A stretch of DNA of 64,000 bases from Petrosia ficiformis (taxonomy: Eukaryota > Porifera > Demospongiae > Haplosclerida > Petrosiidae): the NCBI GenBank assembly GCA_947044365.1, contig OX345639.1:6133718-6197717 (forward strand), in the 5' to 3' direction. The position numbers were made by a program, and so were the translations under genes. Under the pieces are notes generated by a model. The model saw only the letters and a program-made list of their open reading frames with translations. It had not been told where the DNA came from and made no database searches. Position 1 is the first letter of the stretch. Every line of letters begins with the position of its first letter. Positions 1 to 13,600 of the stretch are shown here, one piece after another.

Positions 1-296
1 ACGAAAACTGCAAGGGTCACTGAACAGAATCTTGGAAACAATACTTTTAATATTCTGAACAATCTCTTGTAGAGTAGAATATTAAACCTAGATTTAAAGA
101 TGACAAGAGATGATATGATTTATGATAAATGTCAGTTACCATTCATTACATATATATATATATACCTTGTAGAGCCCAAGCGTGGAAGATTAAGCTGTTC
201 CTGGATGCATTGATGTTCTTCTATCGTTTCAGCTGAGTAACTGCTACTCTCTGTTCTTATGAAAGGAGGAATAAGAGGAGTCGTCTGACCTTCCAT
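1..296 (-). CDS. N-terminal exons of a subfamily-D ABC transporter-like protein (partial)
   Basis: Two exons read on the minus strand. The first runs from an ATG at 294-296 to 166 and ends at a donor reading AAG|GTATAT. After a 102-bp intron the second starts at 63 and runs off the window. Phase is kept (2 to 2). The predicted N-terminus is about 43 residues of Thr/Ser/Glu-rich sequence, then the segment ILKVLFPRFCS followed by hydrophobic residues. From family knowledge, ABCD4 has an ILKVLFP motif just before its first membrane helix, so an ABCD4-like lysosomal/peroxisomal half-transporter is the best guess. Only about 65 residues are visible and no ATPase motif is in the window, so the assignment is tentative; the exon pair itself is better supported than the name. 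Confidence 0.42.
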
Positions 297-1157
297 TTAC
301 ATATATAGTACACGTGTAAAGACCCCTCCCAAGTACATATTATAATGAAAACTCAATCTAGTCGAGTGGATTGTTTCTCGTGTAAGGTGATTGGAGCTGG
401 AGGATGTTTTGCTGGAGCTCTGTATATTATATACGAAAGAAGACGGATGCCTGTCACTAACAGAAACAGGCACTGGTTGCTAGCTTTAAGCATAGGTCAC
501 ATTTGAAGCACCATTAAAAATAACAATTACAATTCATTTGATGTTATACCAGCATGCATATTGGATGCATGTTTTTGTTTCCTTATAGTTTAGATGATTG
601 TTTTTACCTTTACGAGTTAATTTCTGGAATTGTTTTTCTCTGTTCACATGCTACTGTATATGTGGGTCGTATAGTAGTCTGGCGTTGCCTCCCTCTTAGC
701 AAAATGGGTCGGCAATTCCAGACTAGGTCTTAATTTGAGGTACAAGGGAAAATGTCTAGTTATGGGTTACATGAGTTCATCACTTTTTTGGATTAGTAAT
801 ATATGCTTAGAATTCCGTATGCAATGATCATTGTTTGTTCCAATACTACAGGTGCTGTTGGTCTTGGGATATGGAGATTGGCTGTATGATGCTCCTGTCT
901 TGCTCAAATATACACCTATGTAATATATGTAATTTTAAGACTCATATTGGAAATTATTTGTATAAATGCATAAGTATATTATGGCTCAGTTTTATTGATC
1001 AGTGTAGGAGTTCAATTGAAGACATAACATTGATACAATTGTCTAACTAAACAACAGAAGCTATTGTCATCTTGAATGTTTCATCTTCTATTGCAAAGGA
1101 CTGTTGAATAAAAATATAAGCCACTTCTTGATTATTAGCAGAGTTAAGCCCCCCAGA
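297..1157. other. Intergenic region between divergent genes
   Basis: This stretch separates the minus-strand gene at the left edge from the plus-strand VWC gene. It must hold both promoters and 5' UTRs. No open frame with convincing splice sites was found, and no repeat family was recognised. Confidence 0.5.
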
Positions 1158-4100
1158 ATGTATACAAACAGTTTTGTAGTATTTAGCATCTGCAGTTTGT
1201 TATTTTTTAATGCTCTTCTAATACATTGTCAAGTTCCAGATGACTGTCCACCATGTAACTGTAATGAACCAGTTGAATGCTCAGAAGAGGAAGCTTTGAA
1301 CCCTTGCAACTGCTGTAGAAGATGTACTAGAGGTGTTGGAGAGTCATGTGGAGAGACAGAAGGAGAATGTTCAGGCAATCTTCTATGTTTGCCTAATGAT
1401 CCCTATTCTGGCCTTTATAATGGAACATGTTATGGTTAGTTAGTTATTATATAAAGTTCAATATTTCATGAATTTAACAAACCCGCTTGTTTCTCATTTT
1501 ACTCATAAAGAGCTCTCGGATTGTCTCTCTTTTGGATGTAGCGATGAAGGAGACGAATGCAATTGTTTCTATAGCACTGAATGTGCTACCAACCTTTTTA
1601 AATACTATACCATAGATGAATGCAAAGATGCTCTGTCAAGTAAGTAGAACATCTGTTTCTGGTTAACCATTAGTATTTTGTGGCCAGTTTGCAATAACAA
1701 ATTATAGTTCCTTGTTCACTGCTACAGAAAAAAACTGTGAAAGCATTGTATGCCCACCTCAACTGAATGAACAAGATTGTGGAACTGGCATGTACTTTGA
1801 ACAGGGTCCTTCATACTATGATGATTGCTGTCCACTAGGTGGAAGATGTGTGTGCAATATCTCTATGTGCACAGGAGAACCTGAGTGTGCAGATAATTCC
1901 AAAGCGGTGTTAGTGATGCCATCTGATGAAGATTCTGGAAAATGCTGTGATATGTACAAGTGTCAAGAAGGTAGTAAAGTGATCTTTTTAATTAATATAA
2001 TTATCTGGGGTGTTGATTGCCTTGCCAGAAAATGAAAGCACACTGAGAGACTCATGCAAGTACAGCAGCATGTGAAATCCATTAGTATATATAATAAGAA
2101 CAAAAGAGCATGCAACTGAAACCAGACATGGGATCAAATACATTAGTATTTGTATTTTTAAACACATTTTTAGTAATGTTGTATTTGAATATATCATTAT
2201 CACATGCATTTGATATTAACAGAGTATTTGTATTAAAGTATTTGATTCCATGTCTGATTGCAAAAGGATATTTGACATTGACTTTACATGGTAGTGATAA
2301 ATCCAAGGAAAACCTGATTATACATTCCTAAAGCTCAACCTTTTATCATTTCAACCTGTATGTATAGTAGCTCTTTGGTCATGAAATCATGATTAAAATT
2401 GAGAACTATGCTTCGCGGCAAGGGTAATGACAATTATATAGATGAGATAGGTAGATAGATGTATAGATAAATGAATGGATTGATGGATGGATATAATGAT
2501 GATAATTATATGGATGGGTAGATAGATAAATGGATGGATGAATTATGGTATATAAATAGATATAGGTATACAGAGATGGTATACAAGCTAGTAAGATGGA
2601 TGGACAACAAAGAATTTATAGTTTCTTATGTTGAAGTCACATTTTGAAATTAATTTCTTTTTGTAGATTTAGTGTGTCTACATGATGGTGTTAAATATAA
2701 TTACAGTGAAGTGTGGCAAGAGAACGTCTGTAAGACATGTCAGTGTACTTTAGATGGAGTACTGTGTACATATACAAACTGTACACAACTGGAGGACTGT
2801 GCAATCACATATGTTCCTGTAGGACAGTGTTGTCCCTTGTGTTTTCAATCAACAGATATATTCGATAATACACAAGAAATTCCTATAATCTCTGGTTGTA
2901 TCACAGAGAGTGGAATGACATATGATGAAGGAGAAGTGTTTATGCCTGGTGATTGTCGAACATGCAGGTGTGAGGAAGGTAGTGTGCAATGTAGAGAAAA
3001 GATTTGTGAGCCACTCGTTTGTGATGAAAATGAAGGATACAGCGTACCAGAGGGAGAATGCTGTCCAGTATGTGTTGGTAAGTCAATTTTTCATTATTCA
3101 CAGTTTTCAACATATTGAGCTAATGCTAGTTAGAGCATTTGAAATGTAGTCCTATTAATGAGATATTTTGTAAGTTTTAATAGTTCTCAGGGAGTAAGTA
3201 GACATATATATTATACAATAATTATATAAATGATGGTTAATTTGTTTATAACCCGAGGCCTGTAGGACCAAGGGGTATGTCCACATAAACTATATGCCAG
3301 ATATACCACCTTTTAGTTGTGGAAGACGTTTATGTATATACGTACCCCTACAGGCCTTGGGTTATAAACATGTTATATATATCACATCCAATGATTTACT
3401 GAGTTTAATGAATGAGTAAGATAAAATGTCATCTCTTTTGAGTTTGTGTTGCCATGTGGCTGGCTCACTGGAATCAAATGAACTAATAGTTATAATCAAT
3501 AGTATATACGTACCTGTAACTTTAATAAACAGCTAGCATCAATTAGGTTTGTTGCCACTTTTAATTATAGACATGATAGTGACTCACCCAAAACTAATTT
3601 AATTTTAAAAATAATAGTGTATGTATAACATTAATGATAGTACATATTAATGCCTATTGCCTCCAATGCTGATATAATTATATACTGAGCTACCATGGCG
3701 ACTGCTTATTAAAAATAGATTGTAAAGTTGTTGTTATTTATGTACTTTCTCTTTTTTAGACAAAATACTTATTCCTACAATAAAAGTAGAGAAAGAAACT
3801 ACAAGTCCAACAGAAGTGTCAATCCAAACCTCATCAATTACTCCCACACAACCAATACAACCGACACAACCAGCAACACAACCATCACAACCAACACAAT
3901 CAACACAACTAACACAATCAGCACGAGACACCCAGTCTCCTAGTGACATTGTTGTAACAACAAACCCACCTAGCATCCAAGAGACACAACCAACTATTAT
4001 ACCAAGTAATAAAGGAATGGAATTAGTGATGGTGTTGAATGCTCCATATAAGGAAGTGTTTGATAAATGGAATGAGTTCTCTTTGGAGCTTGTTACAATG

Positions 4101-5082
4101 CTGAAGAGTCGTAATGTTCATGTTAATTCACTGAATATTAGTCAATCAATGTAAGCAGAAAGAGGTTAATACAAGGTCATCAAATCTATTTATGAAGTAT
4201 TAGTGAAGTACAGTGGAACACCTCTATTCCGGACACCCTTGGAACAAATATAAGTGTCCTGATTACAGGGGTGTCCTCATTTCAGGGTTCCTCAATAGAG
4301 GGGTTTCCACAACCATATAAACCAAAATAGCATTAATATCATAATGATCTTAATAGTCAGTTGTGAGTGAGTATTGCATAAATTATATATACATTTATCT
4401 ATAATAATTATTATATTTTATATATGTATATACTATATTATATATAATATTAGGGATGCTACTGTGCTAAAGATTATGTTGGAAGAAACTGATGATATAT
4501 CAGAGTCACAGCTAGCTATCATGGTATCTGAAGTTGCTCAGGAATACGTGTATGTTGAGAGTACACAAGGTAACCATAACCTTCATGTTTCAAGGGTTAA
4601 TCGTCTATAATTATACAACACATGATTAAGTGTATGGAGTAAATAATAAAGCCCAAAATGGAAGAACATGGATAACAATAACCTTAAGGGTTAAAAATGT
4701 ATGCACAACACATGATTAAAAGTGTATGGAGTAAAGAACATGTAGGGATATCAAAGCAGAAACAGGACACAAACAAGATTGTGATGGTGCTAAAATAACC
4801 AGTTCTACATAACCAATAATAATTTTGTTAGCATGTGAAAATTTAATATACATACAAGTTTATTTTCTGTAACACATTTTTGTAGAGACCAGTTCATTAT
4901 CTCCGGTTGGTATTGAAGCAGAATACACTGCAACAATTATTGTCCTAACTATGCTTGCTGCAATTTCATTGGTCAGTTTCATAGGAGTATTTATAGCTGT
5001 TGTGCTGATTACAAGACGTCTAAAAATGGTGAAAGCTATTCGTGGAGGACAAAGAGGAAAGAGACCAATCAGAAGACCATGA
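1158..5082 (+). CDS. Type I membrane protein with IGFBP-like, VWC and SEA-like regions
   Basis: Seven exons: 1158-1434, 1511-1639, 1728-1970, 2667-3077, 3760-4150, 4454-4569 and 4886-5082. Phases match and the total is 587 codons plus stop. The ATG at 1158 gives a hydrophobic signal peptide (about residues 1-26). A Cys-rich IGFBP-like module (CPPCNCNEP, then CNCCRRC) follows to about 92. Next come a Cys-rich linker, a VWC-like module (about 136-215) and two clear VWC domains (about 217-275 and 290-352, ending CCPLC and CCPVC). A mucin-like TQP repeat stalk lies at about 377-405 and a SEA-like region at about 438-520. One TM helix spans about 537-563, with a short basic tail. VWC modules commonly bind BMP-type ligands, so an extracellular ligand-binding or matrix role is inferred. 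I recognise no named orthologue. The SEA call rests on position and length, not on a cleavage motif. Confidence 0.82.
2430..2560. repeat. Degenerate GATA/GATG microsatellite
   Basis: Imperfect GATA, GATG and GGAT tetranucleotides run through the intron between exons 3 and 4 of the VWC gene. Confidence 0.8.
3244..3369. repeat. Foldback (hairpin) element
   Basis: The left arm reads GTTTATAACCCGAGGCCTGT and the right arm is its near-perfect reverse complement (ACAGGCCTTGGGTTATAAAC on the plus strand). It occupies the intron before the TQP-stalk exon and looks like a short non-autonomous transposon. Confidence 0.8.
4211..4310. mobile_element. Pogo/Tigger-type MITE
   Basis: The left end CAGTGGAACACCTCTATT and the right end AATAGAGGGGTTTCCAC are inverted repeats. 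A CAGT-start with CCTCTATT is typical of pogo/Tigger (Tc1-mariner superfamily) ends, and TA precedes the left end. A related, longer copy starts at 38784. Confidence 0.7.
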
Positions 5083-5696
5083 GATCAAAATAAAGACAAA
5101 ATGGATATAATAATTATGTCAAAATTATAAACTCTTACTTTGAATTCATTTTATTTGTTTGGATTTTTCGTCCATTAAAATCATTATCATGTACTCAATT
5201 TGTATGCTTGTTGAGAATTGCTTAGTCAGTGTCTAATCTTAAGAAGTCACAAAATAATGTTACATTTATATATAGTTTATATGGTATAGCAAGTATGTTA
5301 GGAGTATAGGTATTGTTAGAGTTAAATGTTGATGTAATTGTTCTCGCTCAAGAATGGATTCTGTGGTTTGTATAAAAATTTTGAATGGGTAATATAGCTA
5401 CAATACAATCGTTATATGAAGCGACAGCCATCTAACCAACAACCACATACTCTACAAGTTTGTTTGTTTATTATTCATAAACAAAACTACCAAAACACAA
5501 ACAAAAGAAAAAAAAACAAAGTGAATGTAATTTAGTGAAAATTATATTTGATACCAGTGGGTTTGTTGTTTTGCCAATATATGCGTGTTACCATTAGAAA
5601 AGGAATGGAGTCACAACATTTTATTGAATTAGAGTTGATATGTCCAGAGCAGAGAGAAACAAGAGAACAGATAAGGATAAATTAATTATCATAAAA
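5083..5696. other. Intergenic region between convergent gene ends
   Basis: Holds the 3' UTRs of the VWC gene (plus) and XPO1 (minus). About 5265-5450 is a copy of the dispersed element also seen at 15885-16090, 34385-34530 and 40335-40535. No coding signal was seen. Confidence 0.6.
5265..5450 (+). mobile_element. MITE family E copy
   Basis: Shares ATGGTATA, then TTCTGTGGTTTGTATAA, then AATATAGCTAC and CTTATATGAAG-like blocks with 15885-16090. Copies at 34385-34530 and 40335-40535 are in the opposite orientation. Confidence 0.65.
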
Positions 5697-7633
5697 TCAT
5701 TCCTGCATCTCGTCCGGTCTATCATGAGGGTTTATTATTCCTGGTACAAGTAAGAGTTGTTCACGTTTCTTTTCTTGTTCTAATCTCAACTGTGATTCTC
5801 TTTCTTCAAGATACAAATCGGATGTGTCATCTCCTGTGAATTCCTATGTGTGCGTGTGTGTGTGTGTATACATAACAGAGTTTTTGATACGTTTTAATGC
5901 AGGGGCCAAATTGGCTCATCAATGGTTAGTGTGTGAGCCATTTTGGGAATACATCTTCAGCCAATTAACAAAGAGTTAGTGAAAATAATCATAATTAACT
6001 ATGTGCCAAATAAGAAGCTCTTGGGGCCAATTGTGTGCCATATGAGCTTATCAAAACACTGACACAGAATTTATCCTTAAACAAGTTATAATGTAATGAT
6101 TGTGATAGTTTATGAGTGATGTTCCTGCTATTAATTAATTACCTTGATCTGCACAAGAAAGTCTCTTAGGTGCTCTTTGAATCCTGCATTGTTCTTATTT
6201 AAGAAGAAAAGTCCATCTACAAACACCTTCACTTGAGCACTAAAAAAAAAAAGGGAATTAAATGTAATATCATAAGAGCGGTACGCTCATGTCAACTGAA
6301 TTAATGTGCATGAAACTAAAGCCTATTCATGTTCAAGATTAGGATGTGTATAGTGTATGTATTATATGTAGTAGTGTATATATATATCTATAGATTCTAT
6401 ACTGTATGTCTGTATGTAATATAGTGTATAGGTTAATACATGATTATACTGTAACTCAATAACATGAAATTTGACATACACAAAAAAGAATGGGAAGTTC
6501 AAATGGTACAGGTAAAAAGATTGTTGCATTCCAAATCAAAGATATGAATATTTTTCTGAGGTCATGGTGATTGTGAATGACCTTTAGATATAAATTCTTA
6601 CTCTGTCAGGTGTCCAAATGCTTGCTTGATTAACTGAGCTACATACTGCTGAACAAAATTTAAATTACTTGCTACTTGCACTGAAGGATCAAACAAAGGG
6701 ACCAGTATCTTGTCCTCTTCAACCAGTTGAAACATGAAAGCCAGAATTGTAGCATGCATTGTCAGACCTAATAATAAAAATCAATAGTCAAGTAGTGATG
6801 CATATACATGTAGTACAAGTCAGTCATTGTTCACAATCCAGACGAGTCCATCTGAAAACATTTTATATACAATTGGCTGTTAAACTTGTATTGTTGGTGG
6901 AGAAGAGACATCTTTGCTCCTTTCATAATTATAGTACAGCATATATTATGCAAGAGGGAACTATGACTAGCCAAATTTGAGCATGGCTAACCAAAATTAT
7001 ATTTCTCCAGACACATTGACCACTCCATATGGAACTGTTACTTGTACTCTGATTCTATTATCATTATATGTTCCGATCCAGTTTACAATATGGCTAGTTT
7101 TTAAACCAGCCTAAGTCTGGGTTTAGAGCTTGGAGTTTAGAATATTTTGTTTATAGTTAGGATTTTGATGGAGTGATATTGAAAAGAGAGAGAGAGAGAC
7201 AGAGAGCTACAACATATCCAATATTCATTGATAAAACATTCTTGATAACAGGGTTTCAGCCAATTTACATGTAGCTCTTCAAAAACTCCAAGTGTTGAGA
7301 GAAGAGATCCCTCACACAACACTACACTACACCATACACTTCCTTCTCCTATCAAAACAGCCTCTATGAATACTGGTACCAACTGACTAGAGTCACTGGA
7401 GTGAAAGTCCTACTTACAAAATAATAATCATGACTAATATGCAATAGTCCTACTATTAATCACAATAATGTTGAGACACTATATAGCACTGACTTGCTGT
7501 GTGAGAGGTATCTGTTACAACTGCAAACACATGCTGCATGAGTTCAAGAAAATAAGCCTTAAAGAATTCAACTGATGTCTCTCCTTCACAAAGTGAAAAT
7601 TTTTGGAGAAGAGAGCATAATATATGTAAACCT

Positions 7634-7672
<39 letters not shown>

Positions 7673-10600
7673 GGGAGAGGGAGGGAGGGAGGGAGGGAGG
7701 GAGGGAAGGAGAGACAATTAAATATCTAATAAATGTACATGTGCAGTGATATGTACAAACAAACATGTACAATCACTATGATACATATACATAATAAAAA
7801 CAGTGATATGTAACATTACAGCGACATGTACATAATGAATTATGTACATACATGTACAAACATTTCACTATTATTACTATTTGTACTTTGAATATAAGCA
7901 CAAAGTAATTCCGCAGACAAAACAGCTAACAACATACCATCACAGAATGTGAACAAAGTATTTGACAAATACTGATTGCCAACCAGGAAGAAATGCAAAT
8001 AATGATATAGTCAATCTGAGCCAACGTATATACATGTACATGTACATGTATGTCTTTAATACTTAGGAATGCAATGGCTGTTATGTACTATGTAGAGGGT
8101 CCTTTGTAAATCAAAGAGGACTCAATTAAACTATGCACTATGTTAGGAAACCCACAAGAAAGCAACATTGAAGCAACCAAGGTGAAAGGCACATATGAGC
8201 TTAATAATAGTATACACATGTACATGTACATACATGTCATAAAAGTACCATACAGTAACAGTAATTACCTTAGTTTTACTGTCAGTACAGTATAGTAATT
8301 ACTGTCTCACTACTGTGGTGTTGAATTGACAAGTATATATATCAATTACTACTTTTGAAGTACTGTAGTGTAGAAATCAAACTAATGAGTAATTATTGTA
8401 CTGTATGGTGACATTTTATTGACAGTACTTCTAGGGGTTAATAGCTCTGCCTAATTATGAAATCTTAGCTCCTGCAAGGTATTTCTCTGTATGTTAAACC
8501 ACATAATTATATATGTACTAATTATCATGTACATGTATGTACTACTGTACCTATTTCAGCAACATTTCTCATTGTGTGTTTGAAGGCCCATACAACAGCA
8601 TCCATAAACAGTTTGAAAGTCTCAGCAGGAATTTGAAGCAGTGCTTAGTGGAAAAAGAATAAGATAATCATGATTGAAAATATAAGTTTGTACATCATAA
8701 ATAGTATAATTATTAATAATTATAATACATTCATGTAATTGTTTTTAGCTAAAGCCCAACAATTACATCTTTTTTGTGAGCATTTGAATGTTAAAGACAT
8801 GTCACTACATAACTAAGGAGGTTACATGTACATTGAATCAAGATTGATTCCAGTTAGCCCAAGGCCCTGTAATATAGGGCCTGGGTGCTTCTTCATGTAA
8901 CTGTCATTACATCCTACATTCTAGGCAGTTGACTTGTTATGGTTGTATGCTGTTTATTACTATAAGTGGGTAGGTTGTGGTTTTGTTATTAGTGAAGGTT
9001 ACTGCTTGAAAGTGATAGCACTGATGTCGCTACCATTCTGTGCATTCTGGTTTATCTACAAGTGTAACTCTTGTTCAGTACTCAATTTAGTATTCAGATT
9101 TTTCAGATTTTTGCTCAAGCTGAAATGCAATCATTGGACGTAAATCCTTTCAGATGCACCTGCGGCCTGCCCCTTATAGTAATGTGTTCCCACATACAGA
9201 AATAATTCCACTCTGTACACATATACTATAATTATTATACCTGGGAAGCAGTGTGTGGTGAAAGACTGAAGCATTCGAAAGAAGAGTAATCTGTGTTCAG
9301 GAAATTCTTCCAAATCTTTATTCAGCATTTCTAATGTACACTGAAAGAGTGCCTCCATGATAGTCGGTACATCAGGAGTTGCTTGACCCTGAAACAAGAG
9401 AAGAATAGCATATCAAGTAGTGAAATGCTTAGGCATGTACAAATAAAGCACACAGTTAGACACACATGGTAAATAATTAAACAGTCTGTGTCTACACAGT
9501 TAGATACACATGGTAAATAATTAAACAGTCTGTGTCTATACAGTTAGACACACATGGTAATTAATTAAACAGTCTGTGTCTATACAGTTAGACGCACATA
9601 GTAATTAATTAAACAGTCTGTGTCTATACAGTTAGACACACATGGTAATTAATTAAACAGTCTGTGTCTATACAGTTAGACGCACATGGTAATTAATTAA
9701 ACAGTCTGTGTCTATACAGTTAGACGCACATAGTAATTAATTAAACAGTCTGTGTCTATACAGTTAGACGCACATGGTAATTAATTAAACAGTCTGTGTC
9801 TATACAGTTAGACGCACATGGTAATTAATTAAACAGTCTGTGTCTATACAGTTAGACGCACATGGTAATTAATTAAACAGTCTGTGTCTATACAGTTAGA
9901 CGCACATGGTAATTAATTAAACAGTCTGTGTCTATACAGTTAGACGCACATGGTAATTAATTAAACAGTCTGTGTCTATACAGTTAGACACACATGGTAA
10001 TTAATTAAACAGTCTGTGTCTATACAGTTAGACACACATGGTAATTAATTAAACAGTCTGTGTCTATACAGTTAGACACACATGGTAATTAATTAAACAG
10101 TCTGTGTCTATACAGTTAGACGCACATGGTAATTAATTAAACAGTCTGTGTCTATACAGTTAGACGCACATGGTAATTAATTAAACAGTCTGTGTCTATA
10201 AAGTTGGATACCGTCATTATGACCTCATCTCTTATAAATTCCTTAAGTTATTTTCTACCTCAAGTTTATCAACAATTGCAGTAACAGTACTCAGTACTTC
10301 AGGTTCTCTAGCTTGAGGGACATTTCGTTGATAATCAACTAAAATAGCATCCAACAAGGGAGGAAGAAAGTGCTCTCTTATCTGTAACAATTAAGACAAT
10401 AATGTAAAGATTTAAATTGTCCACTCAAAATATTTGTAATACAAGTGACTGTTAGTTGGTAGAGAAGTGACCTTTGTACTCTTTTTAATAATTATTTATA
10501 ATATGCATGAAGTAAGTCTACGTCCATTGACAGGCCAAATTAGGAATTTTGCCAGACATAATTGCTATTCAATTCGACACTGTTGTTTGTATTATGAAAG

Positions 10601-13600
10601 GTTAAACATTACCATTCCAGTGTCTTGACACTTAGACACCCAACATGAAAGAAGTTTTAGTGTTTCTTTCTTTATTGTTCTCATACCAGCTACTAGAGGT
10701 TGTTTAGTGACAAGTTCACCTACATGATAAAGATAATAATTGTGTGAAGTCTGTTCACATTCTTGATGACTTTATATGTAATATAATGTATAGTTTAATG
10801 TCATAAGGTTAATACATGATTATACTGTAACTCAATAATGAAACAATGGATTGAAATTTAACATACACAAAAAAGAAAGGGAGAGTGATGTCCAAGATTG
10901 CCATCAAAGACTAAGATCACTTCGATATTAATTCAACCCTAAACCACAAGGGAACCCTAACCCTACCCTAAATGAACCACATAATGATATTCATGAGATT
11001 TTGACGGCAATTTTTGACATAGATAACATGTTGAGGTACATGTACATGAACATGCACAAAATTATACAGACAAGTAGGATACGCCTGGTTCACAATATGA
11101 CGCAAGGCTTTGCGTTGATTTGTGTGTGTTGAATTGTGAAAATGATGCGTTTATTTTAATGCCATCAGACGCAACGTAACGCAAGATAGGATCTGATTCT
11201 ATCTTGCGTTAGCTGTGTTGCGTTTGACCAATCAGTTTTTAGGAATTTTATCACAACGCAACTGACGCAAAGTAAGGCTTGCGTCATATTGTGAACCAGG
11301 CTATAGTAAAGTAACATAAAGAAAGCAACTGGTAGGAACTACTAATAATAGGGCATAGAAATCAGATATGACAATAATGATGGGCAATAAAGTGTTTCAT
11401 AAAATGGAATGAATATAATTATATATCATATACATGTAAAATAGGATGTAACTTCAGAACATACTCCCTTTCTGCCCCACATGTACATGTATTAGTATAA
11501 TATAATATATCTTAGTGTCTAAGAAACTCTCTGACCTCCTAACATGACAGCATTTGAGATATTCTCACTGAGACACTTGTACACATTGAGCATATCCAGA
11601 TATAATCTTGCCAACTATAGAAAATGATTGTTAGTTTTATATACAATACAGCACCAAATATACTGTATAACATATACATGTACATGTACATGTAAATAAA
11701 AAACAAAATTATAATAATTATGTTCTATACATACTGTACATCTGTGTTTTTGATAAGCTCATATGGCGCACCATTGGTCCAAAGGGCTTCTTATTTGGCA
11801 CTGCACAGTTTTCTCTTTGGGCCAGTGGTGCAGTTAATTATGATTATATTGTCACTAACAGCATTAACTCTTTGTTAATTGGCTCGAAATGTATTCCTAA
11901 TGGCACACACATGAACCATTGTTGAGCCAATTTGGCCCATGCTTCAAAAGTTATCAAAAATTCTGCTGTACATGTACATATACACAGACTACACAGTGTA
12001 GTAATATTACATAACTTTACTGTTATGCATGCATAGAAGTTTAGTATACATGTACATGTATGTATAAGTGTTGTTTTAGTTTATGGGTTTAGTATTAGTT
12101 AGCTACTCATCAATCCCATTACTTTTAGTTTAGTTATAACTAGTTTTGAAATCACAAAACAATTATGGGCCAATGGAATGAATTTTGAATGGTGATCTTA
12201 TATATACATGATTAACAAAATTGAACCCTACATTTAACCACTCATTAGTTTACATATTGAAAGATATCGTTTGATTAACACTTCATTTTCTAAAGTTTCT
12301 CCTCTGTGTTGATTTCATCTAGCAATATATAGCAATATTAGAACACAATCTTTTGTCATCCATTTAGAAAGAATGTGATAAATGTATTGAAAGAAGTAAA
12401 TGGTTAAAATTTTATTTTATTGGTTAGTTACAAAGAATAGTCATTTGTTAATTGTCATAGAGGATGTTGTTGCTACATCACGCATGATGTTACTATGATG
12501 TAATGTGTACTTAGCATTAAAAAGTACACTAAAATAAATTAAATTATGCATTTGCAGGCTTACAAACCCTTTTGATGGCCAGATACAATTACATGTACTT
12601 TAGAAGCAAACGTATACTAAATTGTTGGCATGAAATATGAATAAGACTGCACCCTAAAATTATACTGCTTCGTATAATTGAGTATAATTAGTAAGTAGCC
12701 ACGTCATTAGATGTATCTATCCTGAACAACCAACGAATTGTTAAATACTTGCAACTGTACTAACCAATTGTTTTCCTCAATCGCTAACCAGATTTAGTTA
12801 GTTTTAGTTAACTCTAGTACATGCATATACATGTATGTGTGTATGTATATACACATGTACGTATGTATGTATGTATGTATGTATGTATGTATGTATGTAT
12901 GTATGTATGTATGTATGTACATGTATGTATGTATGTATGTATGTATTACATACACATGTATTTATGTATATATGTACATGTACATGTATGCATGTATGTA
13001 GATGTGTGTATGTGTGTACAGTAAGTATGTAGTTGTTTACCTGATTGACAAATGCATGACCGACTGCACTACATGCTCTGACATTTGTTTTCAAGACATT
13101 ACCAAGTTGTTTAATACACTCAGGATCTTCTAACACAGACAGGTTCTAGAGTGATAACAATCTAATAGTATCAGGTTGTTTCCACAAATATTGTGACAAT
13201 TTTGCAAACGGATCTTTGCCTCACGAATTAGATTCAGTGCAATTGAGAGGGTTCTGTTATAACAAAGATTATAAATGCCTCTGTAGCTGTGCTTTGCTTA
13301 ACTAGTTTCAGTGCTGGTTGGAGGGAGGGAGGGAGGGACTCCAGAAAAACAAGGTGAAAAAAGTATCCCTATGATTATTTTCAGTTTGGTGTTGTGTCTG
13401 GCATTTGGTAATCATGCCAGACTTTCTCATGCCTGAAACACAATATTTTGATTATCAATTCTTCTTACTTTAAATGTTTTTGTAAGTCGTTAGGAATGTA
13501 TTTCAGCAAACTTCTATGTAAACTACAAGAAGTCAAGCAAGTTAATTCTTCTTGCTGCTCAAGCGTGCATTCCATTATGTGCCACACCCATTAATTGACT

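Noticed and set aside
1104..1157. Upstream start of the VWC gene
   Set aside because: The longer frame begins at TTG. The first ATG at 1158 gives a normal signal peptide.
9452..10203. CRISPR array
   Set aside because: The 44-bp units are directly adjacent without unique spacers, and the context is an animal intron.
12804..13040. Small Tyr/His/Thr-rich proteins
   Set aside because: Frames through the GTAT microsatellite.
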